Source of the DNA: Semisulcospira habei
Lineage: Eukaryota > Mollusca > Gastropoda > Semisulcospiridae
Length of the DNA: 64,000 nucleotides
Direction: 5' to 3'
Assembly (NCBI GenBank): GCA_036245525.1
Contig: BTPG01000001.1
Span: 182,511,250 to 182,575,249, forward strand
The translations under genes were made by a program, and so were the position numbers. This document shows, in pieces, positions 54,153-64,000 of this stretch. The notes below the pieces were generated by a model, which saw nothing but the letters and a program-made list of their open reading frames with translations, ran no database searches and was not told the origin of the DNA. Position 1 is the first letter of the stretch; each line of letters opens with the position of its first letter.

Positions 54153-57100
54153 CCTCGCGCTGGGACCATATGGCGTTGAGGCGCGTCCCTGGGTGGTGGA
54201 TAGGGGGCCCCTCGTGAGAGGGGTGCACCGAATGAAATAAGGTGCCGTGAACCAACATGGTCTAAGGGAAGGTGACCCCGACAGAAAACCCCTGGTCCTC
54301 CTAGTAAGGGGGTTGGGCGTGGGGGTAGCTTCCCCACTCTGCAAAAAAGGAAATAGTTACAAAAACGCCGACAAAAAGACTAACAGTAATTCCTTTCCTG
54401 GAGGAGGAAGGTTCTTCTACTAGAAGACTTATGACGTCCTGTGGTGAAAGCCAGAAGTCTTCGGAAGCCACAGGACCGAGCCGCCTCTCTCTATCCAGGG
54501 ACACAACCATGGGCACATGGAACGTCAAGACCATGTTCCAGAGCGGCAAGGCCGCCCAGATAGCAGCGGAAATGCAAAAGTACAACCTTTCCCTGCTAGG
54601 TATCAGTGAAGCCAGATGGACGCAGTCTGGCCAGAAAAGGCTGTTAAGTGGGGAGATGATTCTGTATTCAGGTCATGAAGAGGAGAATGCCCCCCATACA
54701 GAAGGTGTAGCATTCATGCTGTCACCAGTGGCACAGAGAGCGCTGATGGGCTGGGAACCTCTTGGGCCAAGAATTATCACAGCAGCCTTTAGAACCAAGA
54801 AAAAGCTCAAGCTGAACGTCATCCAGTGTTATGCGCCCACTAATGACAGTGATGAGGAAGAGAAGCAAGAGTTCTATGACCGACTCCAGAGTGCCTTGGA
54901 CAAATGTGCGGAGCGAGACATCACCATCGTCATGGGCGATTTTAATGCCAAAATAGGGGAGGACAACACCGGATACGAAGAGGTGATGGGGAGACAGGGA
55001 CTAGGCTCGGAGATGAGTGAGGACGGGGAGAGGTTTGTAGACTTTTGTGCTCTAAATCGACTTGTCATTGGAGGCAGCATCTTCCCACACAGAAGAATAC
55101 ACAGCAACTTGGGTCTCACCTGACCATACAACAGAGAACCAAATAGACCATATCTGCATTAGCAAGAAATTTAGAAGATCCCTTCAAGATGTTCGAGTGA
55201 GGAGGGGAGCAGATGTCGCCTCACACCACCATCTGCTTACCTTAAGAATGAAGCTCAAGCTAAAGAAAAGCTGCACAGAGACAACAAGAAGACAGCGCTA
55301 TAATGTAGGCCTCCTGAGAGAAACTGGAGTTAGAGAAGAGTTCAAACTGGTGCTGTCCAACCGGTTTCAAGCGCTACAGGAGCTAGTAAATGAAGAGGAG
55401 GCGGTCACCACAGAGCAGCAGTGGAAGGCAGTTAGAGAGGCGCTGAACTCAACCTGCAAAGACACTGTAGGGTTCAGGAAACACCACCACAAGGACTGGC
55501 TGTCGGCACAGACCTTGAAGAAGATAGAAGTGAGGAAGCAGAAGAAAGCAGCTGTCAACAATAGTCGCACGAGAGCAGCCAAAGTAAGGGCACAGGGGGA
55601 ATACTCGGAAGCCAACCGCGAGGTGAAGAGGAGTATCAGGGCAGACAAGAGGGCCTACACAGACAGCCTGGCAGCAGAGGCAGAAAAGGCAGCAGGCAGC
55701 GGCAACATGAAACAGCTCTACGACATTACCAGAAGATTGTCAGGCAAGTATGGCCATACAGAAAGACCAGTAAAAGACAAAGAAGGCAAGCCTATTGCAG
55801 ACAGAGCAGACCAACTCGACAGATGGGCCGAGTATTTTGAAGAGTTACTGAACAGACCTAGCCCACCCGACCAACCAGACATCCAGCCAGCAGAGACCGA
55901 CCTACCCATCAGCTCTGACAGACCCAGCCGGGAAGAGATCAGAAGAGCAGTGGCATTCTTGAAAAACGGCAAAGCAGCAGGCCCAGATGGCATCCCAGCG
56001 GAGTCTCTGAAAGCAGACCTAGAGACAACAGTGGAGATGCTGTACCCACTGTTTGGAAAGATCTGGGAAGAGGAGGTGATGCCGGCTGACTGGAAGGAGG
56101 GGTACCTAATCAAGCTTCCCAAGAAAGGCGACCTCAGCAAGTGTTCCAACTACAGAGGAATCACCTTGCTGTCAGTACCAGGAAAGGTCTTCAACAGGAT
56201 CATCCTGGAGAGAATGAAGAGCTCCGTTGACCCCCAGCTGAGAGACCAGCAAGCAGGATTCAGGAAGAACCGATCATGTACAGACCAGATCGCCACTCTC
56301 CGCATCATCGTGGAACAGTCTCTGGAGTGGAGCTCCCCGCGGTACGTCAACTTTGTGGATTATGAGAAAGCATTTGACAGTGTGGACCGAGAGACTCTGT
56401 GGAAACTCCTACGACACTACGGTGTACCCACAAAGCTCGTCCGCCTGATCAAGAGCAGCTACGATGGCATGACATGTCGCGTGATCCACGAAGGGCAGTT
56501 CACCAGGGAGCTCCAGGTCAGAACCGGTGTCAGGCAGGGGTGTCTGCTGTCCCCGTTCCTCTTCCTACTGGCCATAGACTGGGTCATGAAGATGACCACA
56601 GAGCACAGACGAAGTGGAATACAGTGGACACTGTGGACACAGCTTGACGACCTCGATTTTGCAGACGACTTGGCATTACTGTCCCACACTCATCAACAAA
56701 TGCAGGACAAGACCACGAGGCTTGCTGACATCTCGTCCCAAGTGGGCCTCACCATTCACAAACAGAAAACAAAGACAATGAGGCTGAACGCAACCAGGGA
56801 AGAACCAGTCTTGCTTGCTGGCACCCCATTGGAGGAGGTAGAGTCCTTCACCTATCTCGGGAGCATCATAGATAAAAAAGGCGGCACTGATGCAGATGTC
56901 AGAGCACGAATCGGTAAAGCCAGAGCAGCCTTTCTCCAGTTGAAAAAAGTGTGGAGCTCCAGAGAGCTGTCACAACACACCAAAGTCCGGATTTTCAACT
57001 CCAATGTAAAAGCAGTTCTCCTATATGGAGCAGAGACTTGGAGATTGACAAAAACCACAGTCAACAGAGTACAGACTTTCATGAACAGTTGCCTTAGAAG

Positions 57101-57450
57101 AATTTTGAAAATCCACTGGCCAGAGAAGATCAGCAACGTCAGACTCTGGGAGAGAACAGAGCAGATAACAGCAGAGAATGAAATTGGGCGAAGAAGATGG
57201 GGATGGATCGGTCACAGTCTGAGAAAGCCAGCTTCCAGTATCACTAGGCAGGCATTGTCATGGAACCCCCAGGGAAAGAGGAAAAGAGGTAGGCCGAGAA
57301 ACTCCTGGCGTCGAGACCTCCAAGCAGACATCAAGAAACTGGGAACCACCTGGAGTAGAATCGAAGGAGAAGCACAGGACAGGAGTTGCTGGAGGTCTCT
57401 CGTCGACGGCCTATACCCGGGTAGGGGTGACAGGCGTAAGTAAGTAAGTA
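54153..57450 (+). mobile_element. LINE B copy B7, full length, inside the transposase gene
   Basis: 3298 bp, flanked by the 11-bp duplication AGCCATTCAAG (54142-54152 and 57451-57461). The 5' end CCTCGCGCTGGGACC matches B5 and B6; the tail is TAAG repeats. Opposite orientation to B5 and B6. Confidence 0.95.
54431..57443 (+). pseudogene. LINE B7 endonuclease-RT ORF, one frameshift
   Basis: From the ATG at 54431 (MTSCGESQKSS) the frame covers the endonuclease up to FPHRRIH. A 2-nt deletion near 55100 (ACACAGCAAC versus ACACAAAGCAAC) shifts it. The rest is open from about 55101 to the TAA at 57441-57443: TWVSPDHTTENQIDHICISK, GPDGIPAESLK, GFRKNRSCTDQIATL, YVNFVDYEKAFDSVDRE, LDFADDLALLSHTHQQM and the GKRKRGRPRNSW tail. 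One residue oddity is SHHHLLTLRM, where B5 and B6 have SDHHLLTLRM; the Asp to His change hits the endonuclease S-D-H active-site motif. Confidence 0.94.
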
Positions 57451-57461
57451 AGCCATTCAAG

Positions 57462-58290
57462 AGTCACAAGAAAAAGTTCCTTGTGACCGGACGACTGGTT
57501 CATGCCATGGCCCATTTTCTTCTCTGATGTCAGATTACGACTATTAAAGGTGTTAAACAGCTGGTCAATCCATTCTAAGAAGAGAGCCGTCTCTTTTGCA
57601 TCCTCGGGTAATACTTTCAACTGTACCAGAGTTGACACTCCTGCAGCAACGGAGTGCAACAACACCTGAGCAGCCAATCTGACGCTCATTTGAGAGAAAG
57701 CAGGTAGATTTAGATGTTTATCAGTGAGTTTTGGTGCCATCCGCAATGCGTTTTGTTTGTCAAATTGGTAGAACATTTCCACATACTGCCAGTTTATCTT
57801 TCTTTCATTTACAATGAATCCTGATTTTTTGAAGTTATTGCGCAGATTTTTCATTAAATGTGGAAGGTCATACAGCAGATGTAGTTTCTTCTGTTTGTGG
57901 ACGAAAAATGGTTCGGTCTCGCTAACCTTGCATAATTTCTCAAAGGTTTTGCAGTTGTTTGCGCCTTGGTCAAATATCACGACCTTTACTTTCATGCCTG
58001 CTGCTTCTACTTTGTCAATGCACTTCAAGAGCAGAGAATGCAGCCTTTGGTTGTCAATAAATAACAAAAAAGAACCTATCTGCTGCTTCCAGTGGGAAAC
58101 TAAACCCTTACAACAAAGACAGTCAGCATGGTTTGCCACAAGCTTTGTCCTCTCATCCTTCTCAAAATCCTCTACCCCTTCTATTTGATCACGTTTTTTG
58201 TTGTAGGTGACTTGTTCTTTTATTGTCATTTCTTCTAGTACTATTGCACACAGATCTGACTTTGGGGCCAGTGCAGACACTTTAATCTCA
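57462..58290 (-). pseudogene. P/THAP9-type transposase, catalytic N-terminal segment
   Basis: The minus frame reads KVSALAPKSDLCAIVLEEMT, IEGVEDFEKDERTKLVANHA, KGLVSHWKQQIGSFLLFID, VKVVIFDQGANNCKTFEKL, PFFVHKQKKLHLLYDLPHLM, KNLRNNFKKSGF, KINWQYVEMFYQFDKQNALR and LTDKHLNLPAFSQMSVRLAA. This is the RNase H-like core of P-element/THAP9 transposases: the first catalytic block (usually D-E-M-S) is EEMT here, and FDQGANN provides the second acidic position. It cuts and joins transposon ends in active relatives. The N-terminal THAP zinc finger is not in the window. Interrupted by B7 at 57461, by LINE A3 at 58290 and by two more insertions downstream. Confidence 0.88.
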
Positions 58291-58334
58291 AGCTCCTACT
58301 ACCATCTGGGGAGGTTACTACTCCCTAAAAGTGA

Positions 58335-58755
58335 TGATGATGATGATGCATCGCATTTATATGGCGCATTTCTCATATTTATAATATAACTCAATGCGCA
58401 GAATGTAGCCGCGAACTGAACCCAACAAGCACGCTCACGTGAATCACACGCATTCACTCACACACTGTACGTAAACACAGAACATTCACGTGGTGCTAAG
58501 GGCAAGCTCAAGCGAGCTACTGACGGTATTTGGAAATCGTTTTGTATTTGAAATTTTATTAAGTTGGCTGAAACTGATAACAAAGTGGAGGGGGAGGAAG
58601 AGCCGGAGTACCCGGAGAAAGAACCCCCGACGGTCCGCCCGAATTAACGGTGACACTTACTAGAGGAGAAAAATCCGACGCCGGAACCCGGAATCGAACC
58701 TCGCACCTTTAGCATTGGTGGCAGGCGCCTTAACCACTGCGCCACGGACCGCCCC
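58335..58755 (-). mobile_element. tRNA-derived SINE inside A3 ORF1
   Basis: 421 bp on the minus strand. The head (58755 down) has box A TGGCGCAGTGG and box B GGTTCGATTCC, then a GC-rich and AT-rich body. The tail is an ATC repeat in element sense (58335-58348). GTGA is duplicated at 58331-58334 and 58756-58759; comparison with A2 shows the empty site. A trinucleotide-repeat tail suggests mobilisation by a LINE with the same tail, such as the ATG-tailed LINE D type (inference). Confidence 0.85.
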
Positions 58756-59640
58756 GTGAAAAAGTACGTCCCTCTCCCCCTCCGGTGCTTTAAGTGCCAA
58801 AAGTATGGCCATGGGCAGAAGACATGCCGCCAGGCAGAGGCTCTATGCACCCGTTGCACTAAGCCCGGACACTCTAATGAGTCCTGCACAGCCATCCCCC
58901 TGTGTGTAAATTGCCAGGGGGCGCATATGGCTTCGGACAAGAAGTGCCCTCGTTGGATCTCCGAGTGCAGGATTCAGCAGGTGCGTGTGGAGAAGGGGCT
59001 GTCCTTTGCGGACGCAAAAAAACTGGTTGACGGTCCTGGTGCAGCTGAGGCTGCGCCAAACTCAAATAACAACTTTGTGTATACTTTCAGTGCTGCAGTG
59101 GTAGGCAAGCGCCCCACCAAAGACTTATCTTGTCAAACCCCAACTTTTTGGTTGGGGGCGGAGCCTCGGATCCTCTCGCCCCTGGAGAGTAACCCTCCTC
59201 CAGTGGTGACGAGGAGCCAGGGAACGCAGAGGGCGGACGCTACCGGTCCGGTGGCACCGCCTTCTGCTGCCCCTAAGCATCAGCCCCCACCCAAACCTGC
59301 TAGTTTGTCAACGCCAAAGGTTTCTGGCTCTGGTCAGCCTTCTAAGGCCGCTAACTCTAACGGCAGGACCGCTGCCCAGGACCAGAAGTCTAAGAAATCT
59401 ATGGGACCACTGTGCGCACGGGCCCAGAAGGGGAACACTGATGTCCCCCTTCAAAACAAATATGCTGCATTGGAGGAGCAGATGGAGGGAGTGGAAGTTG
59501 CCGATGCTGCGGCAGCTCCACCCCCTTCATCTCCTAAGAACCAGAGGAGGCCCGGGAGCCGGCCCCCCTCTGTTTCTCAGACTCCTTCCAAGGCAAAGGA
59601 AAAAAGGGGGAAAAACTCCGCACCCCCAGATAAGACATAA
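58756..59640 (+). pseudogene. LINE A3 ORF1, C-terminal part with zinc knuckles
   Basis: The frame follows A2 ORF1 from VKKYVPLPLRCF. Knuckles CFKCQKYGHGQKTC and CTRCTKPGHSNESC, and a third starting CVNCQGAH, are intact, as is the Pro/Ser-rich tail to the TAA at 59638-59640. The N-terminal half is absent (truncation) or displaced by the SINE. Confidence 0.88.
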
Positions 59641-59642
59641 TC

Positions 59643-62600
59643 ATGGACTCTCTGCTTCAGTGGAATTGTCGTGGTTTTCAAGCTAACTTTGAGGAATTAC
59701 GTCTTTTAGTCAAGTGCTATAACCCCTCAGTAATATCTCTTCAGGAGACTTACCTGAAGACTTCTGACCCTGTGTCCTTTAATGGTTTTAACGTTATACA
59801 TAAAGGCTCTGATTCGGAGAGGCGCTTGGGTGGAGTGGCTCTTCTCATTAGTAGCCAAATTTTATGTAGCCCCGTTAGCATCGACACCTGTCTTCAGGCT
59901 GTCGCAGCTCGGGTTACCTTGAAGAAGACCATAACCATATGCAGTATTTACCTGCCACCATCCCTGCGGGTCTGTAGTAATGATTTTTTAAAATTTAGTT
60001 GATCAACTGCCCCCTCCCTTTATTCTCATGGGGGATTTTAACGGTCACGCTCACCTTTGGGGTAGTGACCACTATGATTCCAGAGGTCAGATGTTAGAAG
60101 ATGTTTTTTCTCAACTTAACCTGAGTGTCTTTAACGATGGTTCACCTACATACTCTAACCCAGGTTCAGGATCTAGTTCTGTTCTAGACCTCACTGTGTG
60201 TGATCCTTCTCTCATGCTGGACTTTGACTGGAAGGTTCACGATGACCTGTGTGGTAGTGACCACTTCCCAGTAGTCCTGTCATCGGTCAGCTGTGGGGAG
60301 GATCCGCCGGTGGGGCGCTGGAATCTTAAGAAAGCTAACTGGCCTCTGTTCGCCTCCCTCTGTCAGTCTCGTATTACAGAGGAGGTGGTCATGTCATCTG
60401 AAGAACCTATTTCTTCTTTTACTACTATTTTGTTGGACATAGCGGGTGAAACCATCCCTAAAACTTCCGCATCAGTCCCTCGAAAGCCGAGAGTACCATG
60501 GTTCAACGAAGAGTGCCGCAAGGCCCAAATAGCGCGCAAATCTGCTCAGCGACGTGCTTTCCGTAATCCGTCCCAAGTGAATATTTTAACCTTTAAAAGA
60601 CAGAGGGCGAAAGCCTGTTACATTTTTAAACGTGAACGCCGTGCTTCCTGGAGACGCTTCGTCTCATCTTTAACTTCTCGGACTCCGTCCCAGAAAGTAT
60701 GGAAGGCTGTTCGGAGAATTAGGGGCAGGGGTGGCTCGGCTTCTGTTGGCCATCTTAGAGATGGTGCCAGCTTGGTTACAGATAAAAACGTTGTGGCCAA
60801 TTTGCTTGCCTCCACCATTGCCCATAATTCTTCAACGGAGCATTATTCACCTTTCTTCCAGAGAGAGAAGGAGAAGCGAGAGTCTCGTATTTGTGATTTT
60901 AAGTCCGATAACTCAGAAGACTATAATGTTCCATTTACATTATCAGAATTGCAGCAAGCTTTGCAGAAATGTAATGACTCTGCTGCTGGCCTAGATACCG
61001 TCCACTATCAATTCCTAACGCATCTGCCTGAGAGGTCACTCCTTGTACTTCTCAAGGCCTTTAACCATATCTGGAGAACTGGTCATTTTCCGGCGTCTTG
61101 GCGCCAGGCTGTGGTTGTACCGATCCCCAAGCCGGGTAAGGATCCTTCCGACCCGGGCAACTACCGGCCTATCGCTTTGACATCATGTTTATGTAAAACT
61201 ATGGAGCGCCTGGTCAACGCCCGCCTGGTGTGGCATCTTGAGTCACAGGGTCTCCTCACAGACCTCCAGTGCGGTTTCCGGCACTTCCGTAGTACAACTG
61301 ACCATTTAGTCTGCTTTGAATCATTTATTCGAGATTCTTTTGTCAACAAGCAGCATGTCTATGCGGTTTTCTTCGATCTTGAGAAGGCGTATGACACTAC
61401 CTGGAAGTATGGCATAATGTCTGACTTGTTGGACATGGGTTTTAAAGGGCACCTGCCCGTTTTTATTCACAATTTTTTGACTAACCGGTCGTTCCATGTC
61501 CGTGTGGGCTCCACCCTCTCCGACTGAACAGGAGATGGGTGTCCCACAGGGCAGCATTCTATCTCCTGTTTTATTTAGTATTAAAATTAATAACATTGTA
61601 AAGGCCATCAAGGATGATTCTGAATGCTCTTTGTTGACGACTTTGCTTTGTGCGCACGTGGTCGAGGACTTGCGTCCCTTGAGAGGCGCTTGCAGCTGTG
61701 CGTTGATCGCATCCAGCGGTGGGTGTCTCTCAATGGATTCAAGTTCTCGCCCTCCAAGACTGTTTGTGTGCATTTTACTAACCAGACGAAATTTTTTCCA
61801 GAACCTAGCCTGAGCATTGCTGGAGTGCCAATTAAGGTGGCCGAGGAGGCAAAGTTTCTGGGAGTCATTTTTGACGAAAGGCTTACCTTCCGCAACCATA
61901 TTAATTACCTTAGAACCTCTTTTGTCAGAAGGCTCTCGACATTCTTCGTGTCGTAGGTCGTACTGACTGGGGTGCGGACCGTACTGTCTTACTTCGTCTG
62001 TACCGGGCCCTTGTTCGGTCCAAACTACGGCTCTGTGGTGTATGGCTCAGCTTCCAAGTCTGTGCTACAGCGTCTGAACACAATTCACCATCAGGGTCTG
62101 CAGATATGTCTTGGGGCCTTGAGGACGTCTCCAGTTCCTAGTCTGTATGCTGAGGCAGGGGAGCTTCTCTCAAGCTCTGCCGCATCCGCCTCATGCTCAG
62201 CTACGTTCTGAAACTGAAGGCCCATCCAGACAATCCTGCCTATGATTGTGTTTTTAAACCATCGTTTGCAGAGATTTACGATACCCATCCGGGAGCTGTC
62301 CGTCCACTTTCTTTCCGTGTCCGACCTCATCTGCAGGCGGCCGGATTGGACCTGGACAGAGTTTCGGAATCCCTGCAACACATCACTCCACCTTGGCTCT
62401 TACCAGTTCCTGACATCTTGCTGGACCTGACTGCCCACAAGAAAGACTCTACTCCACCAGCCATATACCAACAGAGCCTCAATGAACTGCTTTCAATTTT
62501 TCCTGGCTATTGTCGCATCTATACCGATGGGTCAAAGTCTGAGGATGGGAGAGTGGCTGCGGCCGCAGTGTCCTCTCGCCATCCTAGACGCCCATTTAAG

Positions 62601-63320
62601 CACCGCCTCCCAGACCACTCATCTGTATTTAGTGCGGAACTGCAGGCGGTTCTGCTGGCACTCAGGCATGCTTATCGATCTAGAGAAAGGAACTTCCTGA
62701 TTCTGTCTGACTCTCTTTCTGCCCTGCAGGCCCTTCAGGGCACGGGAAATGACCACCCACTGCTGGTGCAGATCAGAGAGCTCCACGCGGACTTGATGAA
62801 GGAATATTATATCATTTTTATTTGGGTGCCAGGGCATGTGGGCATTGAAGGCAACAGGATCGCAGATTCTGCTGCCAACGATGCCCGCAATGACCCTGTC
62901 CCTGACACACAGACTGTTTATAGTGATTTTAGACATGTGGCTAGTGCGTACATAGCCCGTGAGTGGCAGTCCGAGTGGGACAAAGAGGAAGCTAACAAGC
63001 TGCATGAAGCCCTTCCTAAGTTGTCCGACGGTCTACCTTATCGCTGCGGCAGCCGCCGTGAGGAGACTGTCCTGGCTCAGCTCCACATCGGCCACACGTA
63101 TGTTACGCACTCTTATTTACTTAAACAGGAGGAGCGTCCATGGTGTTATGCCTGCGACGAGCAGTACTCTGTTCAACACTTTTTGTTGTCTTGTGCTGAT
63201 CTAATCGACACAAGGTATAAACATTTCACGGCAGACTCCTTGAAGGTTTTGTTCCGGGATGTGCCCCCGGACAAGATCTTCAGTTTTCTGAGAGAGTGCC
63301 ATATTTTTAATAAGATTTGA
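59643..63320 (+). pseudogene. LINE A3 ORF2, several frameshifts
   Basis: Same domain order as A2 ORF2. Breaks relative to A2: a one-base change in length near 59985-59995; a 5-nt loss near 61523; a 4-nt loss at 61628-61635, immediately before VDDFALCARG; one extra base near 61921; a 5-nt loss near 62027; a 1-nt loss near 62163; and a 3-nt in-frame loss near 62808. The RNase H part (62193-63320) is open and keeps AGA where A2 has its stop, so it shows the ancestral state: YTDGSKSEDG, ILSDSLSALQAL, WVPGHVGIEGNRIADSAA and knuckle CYACDEQYSVQHFLLSC. Confidence 0.92.
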
Positions 63321-63542
63321 GCGTTTATAGATTATGATGTTTCTATTATTTTGACCTTTTTGAGAGTCTTCCGACGTTTTCTTTAAAGACCTGTGCGACA
63401 TTTTAGCCTGACATATTTTTAAGGTATATTTACATCATGTCTTAAGACCTTTCTTTTAGTCTGGCTGACCAGATTTTTACCCTTCCCGCCGTGAGATGGC
63501 CTTAGTTGCCTGCTCGGCGTTAAACCCAAATAACTAACTAAC

Positions 63543-64000
63543 TTTAAATACTGTTTGTTTTCCATTTCAGGGGCCTTGAAACTGGATACAAGTTTTCTTA
63601 TTACCACCAACTCAAAGGGCATACTGTTGAGGAACAAGCACAGTAGTAAGTACTTTGTTAAGATTTCAGATAAGTCTATTAGTATTACTATAAGTATGCA
63701 ACATTTGTGCCGCACATGTAGTAACATGTAACTTTGGTCAATGCGTAATGTTTGATTGCCCTAGCTTGAAGGTTCTGTAGTGGCATAAAAAAAACAAGTA
63801 TGCAGGCCTCGGAGAACAAAAATCAGGCTGGCATGATGGGAAAGTTGTGTAGAAATTCCCAACACCATGTCATTGTCTTAAGCACAATGATGTAAGCAGA
63901 TAGTATTCAATATGGTGACAAATGCGGTCATTAATGCTACGTGATTTTTTTTTCTGAAAAAGATCGAAGACACAGAGAAATGATATATCAAATATATCTG
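63543..64000. other. unassigned flank with one weak exon candidate
   Basis: A 75-bp stretch (63571-63645) follows a pyrimidine-rich acceptor (TTTGTTTTCCATTTCAG) and ends at GTAAGT. One frame is open and protein-like (GLETGYKFSYYHQLKGHTVE). No family recognised. The rest of the region shows nothing. Confidence 0.25.

Larger units (their letters stand above)
58291..63542 (+). mobile_element. LINE A copy A3, 5'-truncated, carrying a SINE
   Basis: It begins inside ORF1 (AGCTCCTACTACC, equal to A2 13529 on) and runs to the CTAA tail at 63531-63542, close to A2 in sequence throughout. It interrupts the P-type transposase gene. A possible short duplication ACTTTAA (58279-58285 and 63541-63547) leaves five unexplained bases at the 5' junction. 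Many small deletions break ORF2. Confidence 0.9.

Noticed and set aside
53547..54344. Single 265-codon minus ORF spanning a LINE B7 end and the transposase segment
   Set aside because: Its first part is the reverse complement of the LINE B 5' UTR; only the part below 54152 is transposase.

Overview
The window looks like a transposon-dense stretch of an animal nuclear genome. No bacterial gene order is seen; there are intron-like splice signals, tRNA-derived SINEs, many microsatellites, and at least eight transposable-element lineages inserted into one another. The mix (RTE-like, I-like and CR1/L2-like LINEs, a DIRS-like element, a Ty3/gypsy-type LTR element, a P/THAP9-type transposase and a tyrosine-recombinase-like gene) suggests an invertebrate, perhaps a mollusc. 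That assignment is inference. I find no clearly intact host gene. Element letters below are mine.

Left part (1-11.7 kb): a broken OTU-domain gene at the left edge; a remnant of LINE A; two truncated copies of LINE B; and a decayed minus-strand gene of a large animal protein family with a tyrosine-recombinase-like C-terminus. Its last coding segment is split by a LINE B copy (5219-8686), itself split by a LINE C copy (5629-8488). A CR1/L2-like tail lies inside the same gene.

12-18.4 kb: a near-complete 6.4 kb I-like LINE (A2) with a 13-bp target duplication, apparently in an intron of that gene. Its ORF1 is split by a 388-bp RTE-like tail and its ORF2 carries one nonsense codon.

18.4-32 kb: a truncated B copy, then a DIRS-like retrotransposon (21035-25313) bounded by a perfect 44-bp inverted repeat, an old LTR (25314-26142) that cuts a reverse-transcriptase fragment, long unassigned sequence, and LINE F, whose 3' tail is a GATA microsatellite.

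32-35.5 kb: a full-length LINE B copy (B5). 35.5-38.3 kb holds nothing I can assign.

38.3-50.8 kb: a Ty3/gypsy-type LTR element with Gag and protease but almost no reverse transcriptase, RNase H or integrase. Its 5' LTR is split by full-length LINE B copy B6 and its 3' LTR by LINE C copy C2; the two LTRs reassemble to 866 and 865 bp.

50.8-63.6 kb: a minus-strand P/THAP9-type transposase gene, shattered by a CR1/L2-like fragment (itself split by LINE D), by full-length LINE B copy B7, and by a truncated LINE A copy that carries a SINE. The window ends in unassigned sequence with one weak exon candidate.

The elements work as parasites rather than as a pathway: endonuclease/reverse-transcriptase LINEs supplied most of the mass, and target-site duplications let the order of many insertions be read directly.
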